From contig JANQHX010000050.1 of the NCBI GenBank assembly GCA_028282465.1, positions 1 to 33,280 of the forward strand: a stretch of 33,280 nt of DNA, read 5' to 3'. The translations under genes were made by a program, and so were the position numbers. Shown piece by piece: positions 29,561 to 33,280 of this stretch. The DNA comes from Gynuella sp. (GTDB lineage Bacteria > Pseudomonadota > Gammaproteobacteria > Pseudomonadales > Natronospirillaceae). Within the stretch, counting starts at the first letter, position 1. Every line of letters begins with the position of its first letter. A model generated the notes under the pieces. It did not search any database. It was not told the DNA's origin and saw nothing but the letters and a program-made list of their open reading frames with translations.

Positions 29561-29990
29561 GCTTACAAAGGGTCTAACTCTCAGTGCTGCTTCGTTGGCA
29601 CTCTCTGGCTGTGCCTTATTTGGCACAGCCAAATCACTTACACCTTTTAGCAGTGATGGCTGCTCACTTTTCCCAGATGGTTGGCCAACTCAACCAGACC
29701 TCTGGCTTGATTGCTGTGTTGAACACGACATCGCTTATTGGCAAGGTGGTACCTCGGATCAACGACTTATGGCAGATGTGGAGCTCAAACGCTGCGTCGC
29801 TAGAGTCACTGGGGATGCCATTTTGGCTGACAATATGTTTCTAGGCGTTCGATTTGGCGGCCATCCGATTTTTCCAAACTGGTATCGTTGGGGATATGGA
29901 TGGCCTTATGGAAGACAATATAAGCCTTTGACTAAAGCCGAAAAAAAGCAGGTTGAGGAATTGCTCGCGGATTGGCAGAGCCAGAAATAG
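29538..29990 (+). CDS. Small lipoprotein with phospholipase A2-like motif
   Basis: From a TTG at 29538-29540, inside the end of aroA in another frame, the product has 150 residues. It begins [20 protein letters not shown], with lipobox LSGC and lipidated Cys25. This start gives a good lipoprotein signal; longer frames do not. The mature part contains [11 protein letters not shown] and then [14 protein letters not shown]. The latter resembles the secreted phospholipase A2 signature CCxxHD, with the H63-D64 dyad and cysteines 42, 59, 60 and 86. An aromatic [12 protein letters not shown] stretch precedes a charged helical C-terminus. I infer a lipid-anchored envelope protein, possibly a hydrolase; activity and substrate are unknown. 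Translation is probably coupled to aroA. Confidence 0.78.
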   Translation: MKTSVKDRLTKGLTLSAASLALSGCALFGTAKSLTPFSSDGCSLFPDGWPTQPDLWLDCCVEHDIAYWQGGTSDQRLMADVELKRCVARVTGDAILADNMFLGVRFGGHPIFPNWYRWGYGWPYGRQYKPLTKAEKKQVEELLADWQSQK

Positions 29991-30052
29991 CCCTTGTTTT
30001 ATTGCCTGCTACCTCTAAATTAGACAGTAATTTTCAACTAGGAAAAGCAGAA

Positions 30053-30607
30053 ATGACCAAGACCGTCTTAGTACCCTTAGCTAACGGCTGTGAAGAATTG
30101 GAAGCCATTACTGTAACCGATCTACTAGTCAGAGCGGGCGCTCAGGTCGTTCGCGCCAGCTTGGATGAAAGGTTAGAGGTGTTGGCATCCAGAGGCGCAA
30201 AGTTAATGGCTGACTGCTCACTAAAAGATATTGAAAATCAGCAGTTCGATCTGATTGCCCTGCCAGGGGGTTTGCCGGGAGCCGACCACCTTAAAAATTC
30301 ACCAACACTGCAATCTATCATTAAGTCTCAGCACAAAAATAACGGGCTAATTGGCGCTATCTGTGCGGCACCCAAAGCTCTGATTGAGTCTGGGGTCATT
30401 AACGGAAAACAAATCACTTGCTATCCAGGCGCTCTAGAAGCAGAAGATACTTCGAGCATTGAAATCACCAATGACCCAGTGAAAGTCGATGACAATATCA
30501 TCACCTCTCGCGGCCCAGGTACTGCATTGGACTTTGCTTTGACCTTAATTGAACATCTGTTCGATGCTGAAAAACGTGAAGAAGTTGAAGCACCGTTAGT
30601 AAGATAA
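30053..30607 (+). CDS. DJ-1/PfpI family protein (YajL-like)
   Basis: The protein has 184 residues from the ATG at 30053, which has AGGA about 9 nt upstream. It shows the DJ-1 pattern: ANGCEELEAITVTDLLVRAG with the conserved acidic residue E17, LIALPGGLPGADHL, and the nucleophile elbow GAICAAPKAL with Cys104. These match E18 and C106 of human DJ-1. Relatives such as YajL are described as chaperone or glyoxalase/deglycase-type enzymes, but the exact reaction is disputed. It starts 62 bp after the lipoprotein gene and is probably co-transcribed with it. Confidence 0.88.
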   Translation: MTKTVLVPLANGCEELEAITVTDLLVRAGAQVVRASLDERLEVLASRGAKLMADCSLKDIENQQFDLIALPGGLPGADHLKNSPTLQSIIKSQHKNNGLIGAICAAPKALIESGVINGKQITCYPGALEAEDTSSIEITNDPVKVDDNIITSRGPGTALDFALTLIEHLFDAEKREEVEAPLVR

Positions 30608-30627
30608 CTCACTTATACTAATGCTTG

Positions 30628-30656
30628 GTTGGCGTAGCCACGCCAACTCCCTATAA
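30628..30656 (+). promoter_or_regulatory. ppa promoter overlapping an inverted repeat
   Basis: TTGGCG (30628-30633) and TATAAT (30651-30656) are 17 bp apart, about 44 bp before ppa. The -35 and most of the spacer are inside the dyad TTGGCGTAGCCACGCCAA (30628-30645; 7-bp arms, 4-bp centre). The dyad could be an operator or an end-of-transcript hairpin for the upstream gene, but no U tract follows. Confidence 0.6.
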
Positions 30657-30699
30657 TCTGCCCCGATTTATTAACCCCATCTAATCACAGAGGCATTCC

Positions 30700-31227
30700 A
30701 TGAGCTTCAATCAAGTTCCTGCTGGTAAGGATTTACCAAACGACTTTTACACGGTTATCGAAATTCCTGCTAACCATGACCCAATTAAGTACGAAATCGA
30801 AAAGGACTACGACGCCTTGTTCGTTGACCGCTTCATGGCAACACCAATGTTCTACCCAGCCAACTACGGCTACATCAACAACACCCTTGCTGATGATGGT
30901 GATCCATTGGATATCCTAGTCATTACCCCTTATCCAGTGGCGCCAGGTTCAGTGGTTCGTTGTCGTCCTGTTGGCATTTTAGAAATGTCTGATGAGGCAG
31001 GTAAAGACTCCAAGTTGGTTGCTGTTCCACACAGTAAACTGACCAAGATTTATGATGACATCCAAGACATTGAAGACGTTCCTCAACTGCTGAGAGATCA
31101 AATCGCTCATTTCTTTGAGAACTACAAAGATTTGGAAGTCGGCAAATGGGTGAAGGTTGACGGCTGGAAAGGCGTTGAAGCAGCCCGCGAAGCTATTATC
31201 AAGGCTGCCGCGGCCTACCAAGGTTAA
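30700..31227 (+). CDS. ppa: Inorganic pyrophosphatase (family I)
   Basis: The enzyme hydrolyses pyrophosphate to two phosphates, pulling biosynthetic reactions forward. The protein has 175 residues, as in E. coli. The family signature DDGDPLD is at 65-71. Other active-site stretches are [16 protein letters not shown] near 30-45, [12 protein letters not shown] and the K-rich [10 protein letters not shown] near the end. A GAGG precedes the ATG by about 6 nt. It has its own promoter and a hairpin after it, so it is likely monocistronic. Confidence 0.98.
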   Translation: MSFNQVPAGKDLPNDFYTVIEIPANHDPIKYEIEKDYDALFVDRFMATPMFYPANYGYINNTLADDGDPLDILVITPYPVAPGSVVRCRPVGILEMSDEAGKDSKLVAVPHSKLTKIYDDIQDIEDVPQLLRDQIAHFFENYKDLEVGKWVKVDGWKGVEAAREAIIKAAAAYQG

Positions 31228-31236
31228 CTTCTATTT

Positions 31237-31260
31237 AGCAGGGCAGACCATTGCCCTGCT
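31237..31260 (+). terminator. Hairpin after ppa
   Basis: AGCAGGGCA and TGCCCTGCT form a perfect 9-bp GC-rich stem with a 6-nt loop, beginning 10 bp after the ppa stop. The downstream sequence GTCTATACTG is only partly U-rich, so termination may be incomplete. Confidence 0.6.
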
Positions 31261-31295
31261 GTCTATACTGCGCTTATCTAAATGATGGATTTCAC

Positions 31296-32072
31296 ATGAC
31301 TGGCGCAAAACTTCTACTACTCATCACCTTTCTTTGTGTATTCAGCCTCAATACCCAGGGCCAAGACGTCATTTCCATTTGTTATGAAGAGCAAACCTTT
31401 AAGCCATTTATCTTTGGAAAAGGTGAACACCGAGGCTTGCTGGTTGATTTGACTCGAGAAGCGGCTCTTGCCGTGAATTTGCAGGTAGAATACACAAGGC
31501 TTCCTTGGAAACGATGTGTGGCGCAGTTTTACAACGGATCTATTGATGCGGTGTTTGGAATGATTTGGTCTGAAGCCAGGGATTCTAAGGCGACCTTTCC
31601 AAAAGCATTGGATGGAAGTTTAGATTCCCAGCGGCATATTTGGACGTCAATCTACTCAGTCTTCGTTAAAAAAGACACCGACCTAGTTTGGAACGGTTTG
31701 GAGTTCAAAAATCTGCGATATGGCGTTTCTGCGCCTTCAGGTTATATTGCCTATGACAAACTTATTGAACTTGAAGCCATTCCTGATATGAATATTGTTG
31801 CGGCTCAGGGTTTTAGGCTAGTGTCTCAAGGCCGATTAGACGGTTATGTTTTTGAGCAATTAGCTGGTGAGCAACTGGCAAAGAAACTGAACCTTTCTGA
31901 TGAGATCACAGTACTGCCAATCCCATTTCTGAGCACTAATTGGTATGTGCCTGTGTCGAATGAATTTTACCAACATCATGCTGACAAGGCTGAGCAATTC
32001 TGGACTGAGATAAAAACACTTCGTGAAACCAAATCTCAAGAACTACTGAATAAATACCTCAGTAGTCCTTAA
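31296..32072 (+). CDS. Periplasmic solute-binding-like protein (SBP_bac_3 type)
   Basis: From the ATG at 31296 the protein has 258 residues. The N-terminus MTGAKLLLLITFLCVFSL is a signal peptide, probably cleaved near QGQD (about 23-24). The mature protein resembles the amino-acid-binding family 3 fold: ICYEEQTFKPFIFG, GLLVDLTREAALAVNLQVEY, LPWKRCVAQFYNGSIDAVFG, a hinge near RYGVSAPSGYIAY, and a return to lobe 1. No permease or ATPase gene is nearby, so it may serve a distant transporter or be a stand-alone ligand sensor. The ligand cannot be read from sequence. An earlier in-frame ATG or ribosome binding site is not convincing; the chosen start has only a weak TGGA. Confidence 0.8.
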   Translation: MTGAKLLLLITFLCVFSLNTQGQDVISICYEEQTFKPFIFGKGEHRGLLVDLTREAALAVNLQVEYTRLPWKRCVAQFYNGSIDAVFGMIWSEARDSKATFPKALDGSLDSQRHIWTSIYSVFVKKDTDLVWNGLEFKNLRYGVSAPSGYIAYDKLIELEAIPDMNIVAAQGFRLVSQGRLDGYVFEQLAGEQLAKKLNLSDEITVLPIPFLSTNWYVPVSNEFYQHHADKAEQFWTEIKTLRETKSQELLNKYLSSP

Positions 32073-32094
32073 ATTTGAGAAAGACTATCAACCG

Positions 32095-33138
32095 TTAACC
32101 GTTTTGTAACAAGTCTCTTAAATCAATAATGGCGGCATTAGCCCGTGAAATGTAATTGGCCATAACTAAAGAGTGATTGGCGAGCATTCCAAACCCTGAA
32201 CCATTGAGAATCATAGGCGACCAAATGTTTTGCTGAGTCGCCTCTAACTCGCGAATGATCTGATTTAAACTAGCTGTTGCATTCTTTTTCTCTAGCACTG
32301 AATCAAAATCTATCGCTACTGCTCTGAGCATATGCGACAACGCCCAGGCAGTACCACGGGCCTCGAAGAATACGTCATCTATATCCCACCAAGAGGTTTT
32401 TACCTCTTCACGGCTTACCGTTGAAGTTGATTGTTGAGCAGCAGGATCCCCGGAAAGATCTGTATTTTCTCTAATCTGCCCTACACTCGCGCTCAACCGT
32501 TGTGACAATGACCCTAAGCGAGTTTCAACGTCCATTAGCCAAGTGTTTAAATTATCAGCACGAGCAAAAAACTGAGCTTTCGAGTTATCCTGATCGGCTA
32601 AACGGTCTAAATACCGCTCAAGATAATTGAGTCCCCGGCGGTATTCAGATTCAGTGGCGGGAAACGCCCAACTGCTGTTGTCAAAATGAAATTGGGGTTC
32701 AGCGATGGCTAGGTCAGGATCTTCTGTAGATTGAGACTGACTTCTGGACATATCCTTTCTTAAAGCTCTGGATAAATCCCTCATTTGAGTGACGACACCA
32801 AACTCCCACGACGGCATATTGTCCAACCAAATCCCAGGAGGAGTAATGTCGTTACTTAAATACCCCCCCTGCTTTTCAAGTAAAGTGGTACCGATTGTGT
32901 GTAAAGTAGACACTGTCGCATAACCTACGACTCTATCGTGCCCTTTTAATTCGGCCTTCTCGATGCTGGTGTTTTGGACGTTAAATAGATCTGGCTCTGC
33001 TGACCAATAAATACCTAGGACTATAACTAAGAACAGGTACCCGACTAAGCTGACACCTGTTACTTTCACTATCCAGTGACCAGGCAGCTTAGTCATTAAG
33101 CGTTGCCACTGAGTTTTAATCCATTCAACAAATTTCAT
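32095..33138 (-). CDS. DUF2333 family membrane-anchored protein
   Basis: From the ATG at 33138 (AGGA at 8-nt spacing) the protein has 347 residues. A TTG seven codons earlier lies upstream of that ribosome binding site and is rejected. One membrane segment (about 25-45, VTGVSLVGYLFLVIVLGIYW) is followed by a large soluble region, probably periplasmic. It carries stretches I recognise from DUF2333: GGYLSNDITPPGIWLDNMPS, WEFGVVTQMRDLSRALRKD, SRSQSQSTEDPDLA and ETRLGSLSQRLSASVGQIR. Function is unknown. The gene is convergent with the solute-binding gene, 22 bp apart, and no clear terminator lies between them. Confidence 0.88.
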   Translation of the reverse strand: MKFVEWIKTQWQRLMTKLPGHWIVKVTGVSLVGYLFLVIVLGIYWSAEPDLFNVQNTSIEKAELKGHDRVVGYATVSTLHTIGTTLLEKQGGYLSNDITPPGIWLDNMPSWEFGVVTQMRDLSRALRKDMSRSQSQSTEDPDLAIAEPQFHFDNSSWAFPATESEYRRGLNYLERYLDRLADQDNSKAQFFARADNLNTWLMDVETRLGSLSQRLSASVGQIRENTDLSGDPAAQQSTSTVSREEVKTSWWDIDDVFFEARGTAWALSHMLRAVAIDFDSVLEKKNATASLNQIIRELEATQQNIWSPMILNGSGFGMLANHSLVMANYISRANAAIIDLRDLLQNG

Positions 33139-33280
33139 GAGAGCTATCCTAGTTATCAATCAACGATAAGGTATCTGGGAAGACGACATTGCGTCCATAC
33201 AGGTTTGAATGTGAGGGCATTTTAAGGGTAATACAGTCTTTGTTGAATAAATTTCACAGCAGCTCATTTGTAGATAAGGT
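33139..33280. other. Upstream region of the DUF2333 gene
   Basis: This AT-rich stretch to the window edge should contain the DUF2333 promoter. I see no strong -35/-10 pair and no coding signal. Confidence 0.4.

Overview
This window is chromosomal DNA from a gammaproteobacterium. Gene order matches the Pseudomonas type of arrangement: argJ-secA-M23 peptidase-lpxC-ftsZ-ftsA-ftsQ-murC-murG-ftsW-murD-mraY-murF-murE-ftsI-ftsL-rsmH-mraZ, then rnpB, rsmI, lpoA, yraN, diaA and dolP. Moderate AT-richness, a DUF2333 gene and a PEP-CTERM protein fit a marine or aquatic member of the Pseudomonadales/Oceanospirillales/Cellvibrionales group. I cannot name a genus from the sequence alone.

Positions 1-20743, minus strand: a nearly complete division and cell wall (dcw) cluster. 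Reading in the direction of transcription, a sigma70-type promoter with MraZ-type repeats precedes mraZ. Then come rsmH, ftsL, ftsI, murE, murF, mraY, murD, ftsW, murG, murC, ftsQ, ftsA, ftsZ and lpxC, followed by a LytM/M23 peptidase, secA and the first 48 codons of argJ. Eight gene junctions are 4-bp ATGA/GTGA overlaps, so translation is probably coupled along the cluster. ddlB and murB, often found between murC and ftsQ, are absent. The products make the UDP-MurNAc-pentapeptide and lipid II (MurC-F, MraY, MurG), polymerise and crosslink septal wall (FtsW, FtsI), and build the divisome (FtsL, FtsQ, FtsA, FtsZ).

Positions 20744-22630: an accessory gap. It holds a gene for a secreted protein with a C-terminal PEP-CTERM sorting signal, a gene-free AT-rich stretch, and rnpB (RNase P RNA, minus strand). 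Downstream of rnpB lie two 72-bp tandem repeats that each carry a copy of the rnpB 3' end.

Positions 22677-27016: rsmI, divergent from an envelope operon lpoA-yraN-diaA-dolP. It encodes the PBP1A activator lipoprotein, a putative nuclease-fold protein, a replication-initiation SIS protein and a BON-domain outer-membrane lipoprotein.

Positions 27263-33138: mostly single genes. They are a tandem-domain universal stress protein, aroA, a small lipoprotein with a phospholipase A2-like Cys-Cys-x-x-His-Asp motif whose start overlaps the aroA end, a DJ-1/YajL-family protein, inorganic pyrophosphatase (ppa), a periplasmic solute-binding-like protein, and a convergent DUF2333 gene. I found no CRISPR array, tRNA, insertion sequence, prophage or obvious new multi-gene system. 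The most unusual structure is the rnpB 3' repeat array.
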